A DNA stretch of 64,000 bases from Acidobacteriota bacterium (GTDB taxonomy: Bacteria; Acidobacteriota; Blastocatellia; Pyrinomonadales; Pyrinomonadaceae), in contig QHXQ01000019.1 of NCBI GenBank assembly GCA_003223935.1, positions 1 to 64,000 on the forward strand, read 5' to 3'. Below the pieces are notes generated by a model. That model worked only from the letters and a program-made list of their open reading frames with translations, searched no databases and was not told the DNA's origin. Numbering within the stretch: position 1 is the first letter of the stretch; every line of letters begins with the position of its first letter. Below, one piece after another: positions 8,840 to 17,763 of this stretch. A program made the translations under genes and the position numbers.

Positions 8840-11593
8840 TTGACGAAGAAAAGTTTGCGTCGTCCAAGCCAAGATCAAATTCCATTCACTGAAAAATTCA
8901 TGCCGACCAAAGAACAAGAGCGTTTGCGCGAGTCTTACACGACACCCGTCCCGCCTTGGCGCAGATGGGGCCCTTACGTCTCTGAGCGCGCGTGGGGCAC
9001 TGTGCGCGAGGATTATAGCGCCGACGGCAACGCTTGGGACTACTTCCCGCACGACCTCGCGCGCTCGAAAGCCTATCGTTGGGGCGAGGATGGGCTAGCG
9101 GGCATCTGCGACCGCTATCAGTTGCTCTGCTTCGCGCTCGCTTTGTGGAACGAGCGCGATCCGATCTTGAAAGAGCGACTCTTCGGCACAGTCTCCAGCG
9201 AATCGAATCACGGCGAGGATGTCAAAGAGTATTACTTCTATCTCGATTCGACGCCGACGCACTCGTACATGAAGTATCTGTACAAGTATCCGCAGGCAGA
9301 GTTTCCTTACGCGAACTTGATCGCAGAGAATCGCGCGCGCGCCGGGCGCAACCTGCCTGAGTTCGAATTGTTGGATACGGGCGTGTTCGATGAGGATCGT
9401 TACTTCGACGTGTTTGTCGAGTATGCCAAAGCCGAGCCGGAAGACATCTGCATTCGGATCGAAGCCTTCAATCGCGGCCCCGCAGACGCACCGCTCCACA
9501 TCTTGCCGCACCTCTGGTTTCGCAACACTTGGGCTTGGGGGCCGGAAGCTTGGGGCCCCGAAGCGAAGCCTGAGCCAAGCATACGCGCAGGCGCGCAGGG
9601 CAAAGATTGGTTGAGCCTCGAAGCTGCGGAGGATGCGAGCGAGCCGCTCCCTAATCTGCCGTTCACTTATGAACTCGGCCCGCGCTACCTCTACGGCGCA
9701 AGCGAGGGTGCGGAACTGCTGTTCACAGACAACGAGACGAACGGCCAGCGCGTCTGGGGCTGGGGCGCACAGAGCCGCAAGCCTTACGTCAAAGATGCGT
9801 TTCACCGGCACGTCATCGCGGGCGAACAGTGCGTCAATCCCGCACAAGTCGGCACGAAGGCTTGCCTTCATTACAAGCTGAACGTGCCGGCGGGCGGCTC
9901 GGTCGTTGTGAGTTTGCGCTTGTCCGATCAGCAGTTGGCCAATCCGCTCAAGGACGTTGAAAAGATCGTCAAGCAGCGACGCAAGGAAGCCGACGAGTTC
10001 TACGCAGCGATTCAACCGCCGCAGGCGACCGAAGACGAGCGACGCGTGCAGCGCCAAGCGTTCGCCGGCATGCTGTGGAGCAAACAGATTTATCTCTACG
10101 ATGTGGAGCGTTGGTTCACTGGCGATAATCCAAACTTCCCGCCGCCCGAATCGCGCCGCCACATACGCAACTTTCGCTGGCTGCATTTGAACTCGATGCG
10201 CGTCCTCTCAATGCCGGACAAGTGGGAGTACCCTTGGTTTGCGGCGTGGGATTTGGCGTTTCATTGTGCGCCGCTTGCGATAGTCGATCCTGAGTTTGCG
10301 AAAGAACAGTTGTGGCTCTTGCTCTTCGAGCAGTTCCAACATCCGAACGGACAGATACCCGCTTACGAATGGGAGTTCTCCGATCTTAATCCGCCGGTGC
10401 ATGCTTGGGCCGTGTGGCGCGTCTATAACATGGATCGCGTGAGTTCGGGCAAAGGTGATCGGCTGTTCCTCGAAAAGTGTTTCCACAAGTTGATGATCAA
10501 CTTCGCTTGGTGGGTCAACAAGGTGGACAGCGAAGGCAACAATGTCTTTGAGGGCGGCTTCCTCGGTCTCGATAACATCACGGTCGTTGATCGCAGCACG
10601 CCGCTGCCAAACGGCGCGCGGCTCGAACAGTCGGACGCGACCGGCTGGATGGGCATGTTCTGTCTGAACCTGATGCGCATCGCGCTTGAGTTGGCCAAAG
10701 AGGACAAAGCTTACGAAGGTTTGGCGACGAAATTTTTCCAGCACTACGTCTATGTCGGCGCGGCGATGAAGCACATGGGCAACCGCAATTATCAGTTGTG
10801 GGACGAGAAGGACGGCTTCTTCTACGATGTGCTGCGCTACGCCGACGGCACGTTCCACAAGTTCCGCGTCCGCTCGCTCGTCGGCTTGATCCCGCTCTAT
10901 GCGATTGAACGTCTGGAAGAAGATTGGATTGAGCCGTTCGCCGAATTCAAATCAAACCTCCATTGGTTTTTGAAGAACCGGCAGGACATCGTCCAGCGTT
11001 GTGTGACGACTGTTGAGCACGGCGGCCGTGTCGTGCACGTGCTCGCCATTGTCAACGAAGAACAGATGCGGCATCTGCTCGAACGCATCTGGGACCCGCA
11101 CGAGTTTCGCTCTGACTACGGGTTGCGCAGCCTCTCGAAGTTTCACGAGCAGCATCCGTTCTCGTTCGGCGACAACCGCGTCGGCTATGAGCCGGCCGAA
11201 TCCATCGTGATGCTCAAAGGCGGCAACTCAAACTGGCGTGGGCCGCTCTGGTTTCCGACGAGCTTTTTAATGATCGAATCGCTGCGCAAACTCGGCAAAG
11301 CGTTCGGCGCGGCCGTACAGATTGACAGCCCCGTCGCGGGCGAGCCGCCCGTCACGCTCGACCAGATGGCGCGCGGTTTCGCCGACCGCATGATCTCGAT
11401 CTTCACGCGCAATGAAGAGGGTCGCCGCCCCGCGCACGGCTGGTACGAAAAATTCCAGACCGATCCACATTGGCGCGACCTCGTCCTCTTCTACGAATAT
11501 TTTCACGGCGACACAGGCATGGGTCTCGGCGCATCGCACCAGACGGGTTGGACGGGATTGGTCGCATCTTTGATTGACGAGTGGCGACGATGA
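8840..11593 (+). CDS. GH63/MGH1-like glycoside hydrolase (glucosidase)
   Basis: A cytosolic-looking protein of about 917 residues with no signal peptide. The C-terminal two thirds resemble the (alpha/alpha)6 catalytic barrel of GH63/mannosylglycerate-hydrolase-like enzymes: [60 protein letters not shown] and the C-terminal [18 protein letters not shown]. The likely role is release of glucose from an alpha-glucoside or compatible solute, fitting the neighbouring glucokinase; the true substrate is unknown. Starts are ambiguous: TTG 8840 has GAGG 5 nt upstream, inside the preceding repeat, and ATG 8900 has no clear site. The open frame reaching 8795 runs into the repeat itself and is unlikely to be translated. 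Confidence 0.8.
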   Translation: MTKKSLRRPSQDQIPFTEKFMPTKEQERLRESYTTPVPPWRRWGPYVSERAWGTVREDYSADGNAWDYFPHDLARSKAYRWGEDGLAGICDRYQLLCFALALWNERDPILKERLFGTVSSESNHGEDVKEYYFYLDSTPTHSYMKYLYKYPQAEFPYANLIAENRARAGRNLPEFELLDTGVFDEDRYFDVFVEYAKAEPEDICIRIEAFNRGPADAPLHILPHLWFRNTWAWGPEAWGPEAKPEPSIRAGAQGKDWLSLEAAEDASEPLPNLPFTYELGPRYLYGASEGAELLFTDNETNGQRVWGWGAQSRKPYVKDAFHRHVIAGEQCVNPAQVGTKACLHYKLNVPAGGSVVVSLRLSDQQLANPLKDVEKIVKQRRKEADEFYAAIQPPQATEDERRVQRQAFAGMLWSKQIYLYDVERWFTGDNPNFPPPESRRHIRNFRWLHLNSMRVLSMPDKWEYPWFAAWDLAFHCAPLAIVDPEFAKEQLWLLLFEQFQHPNGQIPAYEWEFSDLNPPVHAWAVWRVYNMDRVSSGKGDRLFLEKCFHKLMINFAWWVNKVDSEGNNVFEGGFLGLDNITVVDRSTPLPNGARLEQSDATGWMGMFCLNLMRIALELAKEDKAYEGLATKFFQHYVYVGAAMKHMGNRNYQLWDEKDGFFYDVLRYADGTFHKFRVRSLVGLIPLYAIERLEEDWIEPFAEFKSNLHWFLKNRQDIVQRCVTTVEHGGRVVHVLAIVNEEQMRHLLERIWDPHEFRSDYGLRSLSKFHEQHPFSFGDNRVGYEPAESIVMLKGGNSNWRGPLWFPTSFLMIESLRKLGKAFGAAVQIDSPVAGEPPVTLDQMARGFADRMISIFTRNEEGRRPAHGWYEKFQTDPHWRDLVLFYEYFHGDTGMGLGASHQTGWTGLVASLIDEWRR

Positions 11594-11601
11594 GAAGACA
11601 T

Positions 11602-11692
11602 CTCACGCCAAGGCGCAAAGCCGCAACGCAAGAGCGTGAAGATCATTCAATCACTTTGCGTCCTGCTTTGCGGCTTTGCGCCTTGGCGTGAG
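11602..11692. repeat. Intergenic inverted repeat, CGCAAAG family, carrying an SD
   Basis: Bases 11602-11624 and 11670-11692 are perfect 23-bp reverse complements, with imperfect pairing continuing inwards. The right arm ends GGCGTGAG and the following G completes GAGG 4 nt before ATG 11697. Both arms resemble the element at 8739-8833, down to the shared CTTGGCGTGAGG end. Confidence 0.85.
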
Positions 11693-11696
11693 GCTT

Positions 11697-13682
11697 ATGT
11701 CCGCGTCCACGCAATTAGAGTTAGAAAGGAATTATCTAGCCATGCCAGCTTCATACAACGGCTCTGAGATGACGCTCTTGAACGCGCTGGCGCAGAACTA
11801 TCCGACGGCCGATGTGGCGCTCGCCGAAGCCGCCGCTCTGCATGCCGCGCTCGCGTTGCCGAAAGGCGTCGTGCATATCGTCAGCGACGTGCACGGCGAA
11901 TATAAGAAGCTGCGCCACATCATCAACAACGCTTCAGGCAGTCTGCGTCCGCTCGTGCAGCAACTATTCAAAGATCGTCTGAGCGAAGGTGAGCAGCAAC
12001 ACCTGTTGGCGGCGCTCTACTATCCGCGCGAGTACATGGAATACAAGCGCGCCGAGTTGAGCGACGCGGACGGGCGGCGCGCTTGGGTGCGCAAGACTCT
12101 CCGGCAGCAATTCGAGATCGTGCGCCGATTGGCGACCAACTATCGCCGGCCGCAAGTCACCGCGTTATTACAACCGGAGTTTGCCGAACTATTCGAGGAG
12201 TTGCACGACGAGCCTTTCACGGGGCGCGATGAGTCTTACGTCAACGCCATGCTCGACGCGCTCGCCGCGCACGACCAAGACCTCGCGGCGGTGCGTGCGG
12301 CTTCAAGACTCGTGCGCGACCTGTCGGTCGCGGAGATCATCGTCGCAGGCGATCTGGGCGACCGCGGCCCGCGCGTGGACAAGGTGATTGATTATCTGAT
12401 GGAGCAGCCGCACGTTGCGTTCACTTGGGGCAATCATGATGCTTCATGGATGGGCGCGTGCCTTGGGCAAGAAGCGTTGATCGCAACCGTCTTGCGTATC
12501 TCTTTGCGCTATCGGCGGCTCTCACAACTCGAAGAAGGCTACGGCCTCATCATCACGCCGCTCGAAAAACTAGCGCGCACGGTTTATGCGGACGACCCGG
12601 CCGAGTGCTTCAAGACGAAGGGCACTGGCTTGCGCGACGACCTGTTGATGGCGCGGATGCAGAAGGCGATTGCGATCATACAGTTCAAACTTGAAGGGCA
12701 GACGAGCCGGCGGCATCCTGAATGGCAGTTTGAAGAACGCAATCTGTTGCACCGGATCAACTTCTCGGAGCAGACGGTCGAGATTGATGGGCACGTGCAT
12801 CCTTTGCTTGATTCGTTCTTGCCGACGATTGATCCGGCCGATCCTTACGCGCTCTCGATGGAAGAGCGCGCGTGCATGGATCGCTTGCGCCAGTCGTTCG
12901 TCTCAAGTAGTCGGCTGTGGCAGCACATGTCTTTTGTTGTGCGGCACGGCGCGATGTGGCTTGTGCGCGATCATGCGCTCATCTTTCATGGTTGCACGCC
13001 GGTTGACGAGCGCGGCGAGTTTCTGTCGCTGGCTGTTGACGGGCAAGAACGCGCGGGCCGCGAACTGTTCGATGCGCTCGATTCGGTCGTGCGACGCGCC
13101 TTTCGCAAGGGCGCGCAAGGGCGCGACGCGGATGCAGACTGGCTCTGGTATCTCTGGACGGGTGCGCGTTCGCCGCTCTTCGGCAAAGATCGCATGGCGA
13201 CCTTTGAGACCTACTTCGTCGCAGACAAAGCGGCGCGCAAAGAGAATAAGAACCCTTACTTCAAGTTGATCCATGACCCGGAGTTTTGTCGGCGCGTCTG
13301 CATGGCATTTGGAGTAATGGAGAACAGTTTGATCGTGAACGGGCACGTGCCCGTCAAAGTCGAGAAGGGCGAGGAGCCGGTCAAGCAGGGCGGCGGCGCG
13401 GTGACGATTGACGGTGCGTTCTCGGAAGCCTACGGCGACCGCGGCTACACGCTCATCCTCGCGCCCGAACGGATCGCGCTCGCCGAACATCATCACTTTG
13501 AATCAATCGCCGATGCGATCACTGCGGGCGCAGACATCGTGCCCAAAGTGATGACCGTCCGCGCGTATGAACGCCCGCGCCTTGTCGCCGACACAGAAGA
13601 GGGCGCGGCCATGCAACAACGACTCGGCGCGCTCGAACGACTTGTGCGCGCTTACGAAGAGGGCGCGCTGCTGGAAAAATGA
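11697..13682 (+). CDS. fbp: Class III fructose-1,6-bisphosphatase
   Basis: Removes the 1-phosphate from fructose-1,6-bisphosphate, the committed step of gluconeogenesis; cytosolic. The chain is about 661 residues, the length of the large Firmicutes-type family. Metallophosphoesterase motifs are visible: VSDVHGEYKKL with D64 and H66, AGDLGDRGPRVDKV, WGNHDASWMGA and, near the end, NGHVPVKVEKGEEP. It follows a glucosidase and the pentose phosphate genes, letting triose and pentose carbon return to hexose phosphate. ATG 11697 is chosen for its GAGG site; ATG 11742, with AAAGGA upstream, is an alternative that keeps the whole catalytic domain. Confidence 0.92.
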   Translation: MSASTQLELERNYLAMPASYNGSEMTLLNALAQNYPTADVALAEAAALHAALALPKGVVHIVSDVHGEYKKLRHIINNASGSLRPLVQQLFKDRLSEGEQQHLLAALYYPREYMEYKRAELSDADGRRAWVRKTLRQQFEIVRRLATNYRRPQVTALLQPEFAELFEELHDEPFTGRDESYVNAMLDALAAHDQDLAAVRAASRLVRDLSVAEIIVAGDLGDRGPRVDKVIDYLMEQPHVAFTWGNHDASWMGACLGQEALIATVLRISLRYRRLSQLEEGYGLIITPLEKLARTVYADDPAECFKTKGTGLRDDLLMARMQKAIAIIQFKLEGQTSRRHPEWQFEERNLLHRINFSEQTVEIDGHVHPLLDSFLPTIDPADPYALSMEERACMDRLRQSFVSSSRLWQHMSFVVRHGAMWLVRDHALIFHGCTPVDERGEFLSLAVDGQERAGRELFDALDSVVRRAFRKGAQGRDADADWLWYLWTGARSPLFGKDRMATFETYFVADKAARKENKNPYFKLIHDPEFCRRVCMAFGVMENSLIVNGHVPVKVEKGEEPVKQGGGAVTIDGAFSEAYGDRGYTLILAPERIALAEHHHFESIADAITAGADIVPKVMTVRAYERPRLVADTEEGAAMQQRLGALERLVRAYEEGALLEK

Positions 13683-13749
13683 CGAGGGGCCACACGTCCT
13701 AAATCTGAGCAAGGGGGAATATCCGTACATCGCCGAAGGAGAAATTCTC

Positions 13750-13989
13750 ATGGCAAAGAAGAAAACGAAAAAGACAGTCGCCAAGAAACGAGGCCGCGTC
13801 AAAACCGACAAGCTGAAGAGGCCGGCGAAGGAGATGGACGCTGGCGATATGAAGAAAGTACGGGGCGGACTCACGTTCAATCTGCAACAGATTCAACAGA
13901 CTCTGAATAGAGTCAACGAGACCGTAACCAACCTGAGCAGAAGTCAGTCCGACGCAGAAAAATCGGTTACGCAGAATCTTTCGGTCTAG
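13750..13989 (+). CDS. Small protein with double-glycine leader, putative exported peptide
   Basis: 79 residues behind a strong AAGGAGA site 8 nt upstream. Residues 1-25 are Lys/Arg-rich. Residues 26-40 read AKEMDAGDMKKVRGG, resembling the leader of double-glycine peptides (acidic/hydrophobic helix, then Val-x-Gly-Gly). The remaining 39 residues are rich in Gln, Asn, Ser and Thr, without cysteine, and look helical. Such leaders are normally cut by C39-peptidase ABC exporters or used by modification enzymes; neither is in the window. The longer open frame back to 13567 overlaps fbp and lacks a good site. It could equally be a basic nucleic-acid-binding protein; I do not recognise a family. Confidence 0.7.
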   Translation: MAKKKTKKTVAKKRGRVKTDKLKRPAKEMDAGDMKKVRGGLTFNLQQIQQTLNRVNETVTNLSRSQSDAEKSVTQNLSV

Positions 13990-14037
13990 CTGCTGAGAGC
14001 GCTCAAGCTTAAAAGTGTCGGCATTGGCGAAGGCACA

Positions 14038-14084
14038 CAGTCTGAGGCGCTGCGTTAGATAGTCTAACGCAACGCCTCAGACTG
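14038..14084. terminator. Near-perfect 22-bp hairpin between convergent genes
   Basis: 14038-14059 and 14063-14084 are reverse complements with a single mismatch, closing on a 3-nt loop. It lies 49 bp after the small-peptide stop and 69 bp beyond the end of the convergent cyclase gene. No T-run is present on either side, so bidirectional termination or mRNA 3'-end protection is inferred from position and stem strength. Confidence 0.6.
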
Positions 14085-14152
14085 ATGTCGGTTGTAGTAA
14101 GCCACCCGCAGGCGGACGATCTATTTAAGCGGCTGATCGCGGGCTGCGTCCC

Positions 14153-16177
14153 TCACGCGACAGGCGCAAGTTGTGGCGCGGATTTGCGCTCGGCTATCTT
14201 GACCGTAAAGACGGTTGTGTTGAGCGTCTTGCCTTTGACGAGCACGTCACCGAGCGGTCTGGTCTCATAGTCTTGACCGAGCAGTTGCGCGGTCGAGTCG
14301 CTGATGAGAATCGGCACCTTTTTCTCTTTGGTCGTTGATTCGAGGCGCGCCGCCAGATTCACCGTGTCACCGATGATCGTGTATTCGAGCCGTCCCTCTG
14401 CGCCGACCACACCGCAGGTCGCCTCGCCCGTGTGAATGCCGACGCCGATGGCTAGCTTCGGCCGACCCGTGCCCGCCCAGTCTTTGCTGATCTGCTCGAC
14501 CTCTTCGAGCATCGCCAGTCCGCAAGCGACAGCCGCGCGCGCTTCCAGTTTGTCGCCGCGCGCGACCGGCGCGCCGAAGACGATCATCAAGCCGTCGCCG
14601 ATGTACTTGTTGATATGCCCGCCGTAGGACGTGACGATCTTGTGCATGCGACTGAAGTATTCGTTCAGCCAAGTGACGACCACTTCGGAGTCAACCGACT
14701 CTGAGAGCGTTGTGAAGCCGCGTATGTCAGTGAAGATGAGCGTGACTGTCCGGCGCTCGCCGCCGAGATGCAGTGATTCACGCCGATCCCATAACTCGTC
14801 TGCGACCTCAGGGCCGACAGCGCGCGAGAAGATGTCCATGATCTGCGCCCGCTCCGCTTCCTTCTCTTCACGCACCGCGCGCTCGTGCGCGTAGCGCACC
14901 AGGAAGCCTGAGAGCGATAAGGCGGCGACGCCCATCTCCGAAGTCATCAACGGCAAGATGAGGGCGCGATGATTGAACGTCCAAGCCGACAGCGTGAGCA
15001 CGCCGATGGCGACGACCACCACGGTGAGCGCGCCGAGGCTGGCGCGGAACTTGAAGATCGCTAACGTCACCAGTCCGATCACGATGAGCAACATCAGCAC
15101 ACGCGGCCAGTAAGAGACTTGGCGCAGATTTTGGCCGAAGAGCATCGTGGCGGCGATGTTGCCATGTATCTCGACGCCGGGCATGAGCGCGGGCGCGGTG
15201 TTGATCTGGCGGCCGCGCACGCGCGCCCAGAAAGTGGCGATCAAGCCCGGCTTGTAATAGGGCGTCTGAAACAGATCGGGTGCGTCGTTGTTAGTTGCGC
15301 CGATCAAAACGATGCGATCTTTGAATAGGTCGTCGGGGATCGCCGTCGGGTCTTTGAAGAGGATATCGCCGGCAGAGATATATTTGAAGCTGGGCGTGCG
15401 ACTGCGAAAGTCAATCTGCATCGTCGCGTCGTTGCGCAGAGGGATAGTGCGGTCACCGAACTTGATCGTCTGGTTGGGCTGTGCATCCACCGGCTTGTCG
15501 GCATAAATTTGCGCGACGTTACTGGCAAAGCTCGTGTCAATCGAGCCGTCTTGGGCCACGTGGCCGAGCAAGGCTGTGCGCCGGACGCCGTCGCTGTCCG
15601 ACGGCAGATCGGAGAAGCCGACGGCCGAAGCGGCCTCGGCGAATTCCGGCAACGGGTTGATCGCTTCCGAGCCGCCTTCGGGCAGCTTCTTGACGATGAC
15701 GACGTTACCGGCGTTATTGATCGCATCAACTAACTGCTGATCCCAAGCCTTGTATTCATCCGTCAGTCCGCCCCGCTCGCTGAAATAAACGTCCACGCCG
15801 ATCACACTCGCGCCACCTTGACTCGCGCGGTCAATGAGCCGTGCGTAATAGCTGCGCGGCCAGTTCTGCAAACGCACGTTCGAGGCGCGGATCGTCGCTT
15901 CATCCACGCCAATGATCGTGATCGGCTCTTGCAGGCCGCGCTCGCGCATGTCCGGGTGCAGCACGTCGCGCATCTGAAATAGTAAGTCCAGCCCAAACTC
16001 TTCGAGGTTCGTGACCAGTCCGTAAGAGTAGGAAGTGAACTTGCCGTTGGCGTCCGGCAAGGGGCGCATGGCGAGTGCGAACACGCCCCAGATGATGACG
16101 GAGAGACCGAGCGCGAGCGCCCAGTACCAACGGCGCAAGAGATATGATGCGATGGCGAATTTACGTCGTTTAGTCAT
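14153..16177 (-). CDS. CHASE2-domain class III adenylate cyclase
   Basis: 674 residues. An N-terminal membrane anchor (about 16-36) leads to an extracytoplasmic CHASE2 sensor domain (about 45-330, with PITIIGVDEATI and VIGVDVYFSERG), three further membrane helices (about 345-425), a short linker, and a C-terminal cyclase catalytic domain. The cyclase shows FTDIRGFTTLSE (first metal Asp), NKYIGDGLMIVFG (adenine-type lysine and second metal Asp), EYTIIGDTVNLAARLE (second adenine-specificity position, then transition-state Asn and Arg). All key residues are present, so it should make cAMP from ATP in response to an unknown external signal. A second cyclase-like gene lies just upstream on the same strand. 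Confidence 0.9.
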   Translation of the reverse strand: MTKRRKFAIASYLLRRWYWALALGLSVIIWGVFALAMRPLPDANGKFTSYSYGLVTNLEEFGLDLLFQMRDVLHPDMRERGLQEPITIIGVDEATIRASNVRLQNWPRSYYARLIDRASQGGASVIGVDVYFSERGGLTDEYKAWDQQLVDAINNAGNVVIVKKLPEGGSEAINPLPEFAEAASAVGFSDLPSDSDGVRRTALLGHVAQDGSIDTSFASNVAQIYADKPVDAQPNQTIKFGDRTIPLRNDATMQIDFRSRTPSFKYISAGDILFKDPTAIPDDLFKDRIVLIGATNNDAPDLFQTPYYKPGLIATFWARVRGRQINTAPALMPGVEIHGNIAATMLFGQNLRQVSYWPRVLMLLIVIGLVTLAIFKFRASLGALTVVVVAIGVLTLSAWTFNHRALILPLMTSEMGVAALSLSGFLVRYAHERAVREEKEAERAQIMDIFSRAVGPEVADELWDRRESLHLGGERRTVTLIFTDIRGFTTLSESVDSEVVVTWLNEYFSRMHKIVTSYGGHINKYIGDGLMIVFGAPVARGDKLEARAAVACGLAMLEEVEQISKDWAGTGRPKLAIGVGIHTGEATCGVVGAEGRLEYTIIGDTVNLAARLESTTKEKKVPILISDSTAQLLGQDYETRPLGDVLVKGKTLNTTVFTVKIAERKSAPQLAPVA

Positions 16178-16369
16178 GGATTAATCCGTTGGACAAAATG
16201 TGTGTGACTATTGTAGCGAGCTTTACAGGCGCGATTGGAACTGACTCAAATACCCGAGCGCGGTCGTTGAATGGGCGTAATTGTACCGCTCACACAGGGC
16301 ACGGTCAATGCAACTGATCGAGCTATCTCGACGCCGCGCGCAAGCGTTTAGCCTCTATGCCGTGTCGGC

Positions 16370-17017
16370 TCATTTCTGCTGCACGCTGAAGTAGGCCAAC
16401 TCCAGCCCGGAGACGCTGATGACCTCTTCACGGCAATTGATATTCGGATCGTTCAACTGCCCGTAAGCAGCGGCGGTCAGCAAGATGTCGCCCAACTTGC
16501 CCACGTCTTCGCCCAGCTTGCAGGCTAGATTGACCTCACTGCCGAAGAGATCGTGATCTTCTATGTTCAGAATGCGGCCGTAGCCGATGCCGATGGAGAC
16601 GTAGAGCCGGTGCTCTTCGGGCAACAGACGATTAGCTGTGTTCAAGTGGCGCGTGATCTTCTGGCTGGCGCGCACCGCGTCGGCGACCGTGTCGAACAGA
16701 CAATACAGATTATCCGCCTCGGCCTTGAGCAACAACCCATCCTCCTCCGTCACGCACGGGCAGGCGACGAGTTGCATCTGATGGATCATCAACAGGAACG
16801 AGACGATGCCGTGTTGATATGTGGTGCGCGAAAAGCCGGACATGTCGAGGATCATGACCGCTTTGTCTTGTCCGAAAATCTCGTCAACCTCGTGCGTAAT
16901 ATCGGCGCGTCGTTCCGGCTGCTCGATCATCTGATCCAGCAGGCGTTTGAGATTGGCGCGTGTGTTGTGGCGCGCAACCGCTTCGTTGTTGTCGCTTGGG
17001 GCTGAGGGCGTTGACAT
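16370..17017 (-). CDS. Soluble class III cyclase-like protein, divergent
   Basis: 215 residues from ATG 17017, chosen for AGGAGA 6 nt upstream; the frame extends to 17116 without support. A short N-terminal helix is followed by one cyclase homology domain: ILDMSGFSR (first metal Asp), LLKAEADNLYCLFD in place of the usual K-x-x-GD, and DLFGSEVNLACKLGED with the Asn retained. The spacing matches a cyclase fold, but the second metal loop is altered (EADN for IGDG) and the transition-state Arg seems replaced by Lys (NLACKLGE), so activity is uncertain. It lies 192 bp upstream of the CHASE2 cyclase on the same strand and could pair with it or regulate it. Confidence 0.72.
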   Translation of the reverse strand: MSTPSAPSDNNEAVARHNTRANLKRLLDQMIEQPERRADITHEVDEIFGQDKAVMILDMSGFSRTTYQHGIVSFLLMIHQMQLVACPCVTEEDGLLLKAEADNLYCLFDTVADAVRASQKITRHLNTANRLLPEEHRLYVSIGIGYGRILNIEDHDLFGSEVNLACKLGEDVGKLGDILLTAAAYGQLNDPNINCREEVISVSGLELAYFSVQQK

Positions 17018-17130
17018 ATTTCTCCTGTTTGTTTGAAGCTCAAACCTGCGCGCCATTGTTACCATAAAATGCCCGCTTCGCCCAACAAATTTGCGCCTCG
17101 TTGGCAGTTGCCGCACGGCAGCCGCTAATC

Positions 17131-17160
17131 TTGACTTAAAAGTAAGGATTCACCTATAAT
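17131..17160 (+). promoter_or_regulatory. Sigma-70 promoter of the rrf2-suf operon, possible Rrf2 operator
   Basis: TTGACT and TATAAT are separated by 18 bp, ending 44 bp before the regulator start. The -35 box lies in an imperfect dyad (CTTGACTT, AA, AAGTAAG) that resembles half-sites bound by Rrf2/IscR-type regulators. Autoregulation is inferred from position; the operator is not proven. Confidence 0.65.
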
Positions 17161-17204
17161 CGCCATGTGCCGCAAACAATGCGTGTGAAGTTGGAGCGTG
17201 TGTG

Positions 17205-17690
17205 ATGAAAGTTTCCGCACAAGAAGAGTACGGGCTGCGTTGCTTGTTGCAGTTAGCGCCGCTAGATGCGGACGAGTATCTGACGCTGGCGCAGTTGGCC
17301 GAGCGTGAAGGATTGTCGGTGGCAAACGCCGGCAAGTTGATGTGGATTTTGAATAAGGCCGGTCTCGTCAAATCCATTCGCGGCACGAAGGGCGGCTACC
17401 GGCTTGCGCGCCTTGCGGCCGAAATACATCTGAGCGAGATCATCAAAGTGCTCGACGAAGGTGCGATTGCCGGCCATTGCCAGAGCCACACGGGTGTGCT
17501 CGACACTTGCGTGCATACGGGCAATTGTGGCATCCGGCCCGTTATCATCGGCTTGCACGACATTGTCCAACAGGCGCTCCAGAACATCACGCTCGCGCAA
17601 CTGCTCGGCACGGAGGCGAAGGTCTTAAACCGGCTCTATCAGATTCACGCGCTGCCGCGCCACGTCGAGCCGACGCGCACGCGCGCGTGA
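17205..17690 (+). CDS. Rrf2-family iron-sulfur cluster regulator
   Basis: A 161-residue winged-helix regulator. KVSAQEEYGLRCLLQLA and the helix-turn-helix stretch LTLAQLAEREGLSVANAGKLM are followed by the wing GTKGGYRLAR. Three cysteines, C92, C102 and C108, fall in the loop where IscR/SufR-type members bind an Fe-S cluster. Direct neighbourhood with sufBCDSU implies that it senses Fe-S status and controls that operon and itself. ATG 17205 has GGAG 8 nt upstream; GTG 17202 is the less likely alternative. Which cluster it binds cannot be read from sequence. Confidence 0.9.
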   Translation: MKVSAQEEYGLRCLLQLAPLDADEYLTLAQLAEREGLSVANAGKLMWILNKAGLVKSIRGTKGGYRLARLAAEIHLSEIIKVLDEGAIAGHCQSHTGVLDTCVHTGNCGIRPVIIGLHDIVQQALQNITLAQLLGTEAKVLNRLYQIHALPRHVEPTRTRA

Positions 17691-17763
17691 GTGACATTGG
17701 CGCGGGCAACTTGATTTGGATTGACAGGGCATTCATCGGAAGGGCCATTAAAGAGAGAACGCG

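Noticed and set aside
8795-8900. Extended N-terminus of the GH63-like protein from TTG 8795
   Set aside because: The added codons are the right arm of an intergenic inverted repeat found, in related form, before another gene. TTG 8840 or ATG 8900 is more likely.
13567-13749. Longer form of the double-glycine protein
   Set aside because: It would overlap the end of fbp in another frame, and ATG 13750 has a strong ribosome-binding site.
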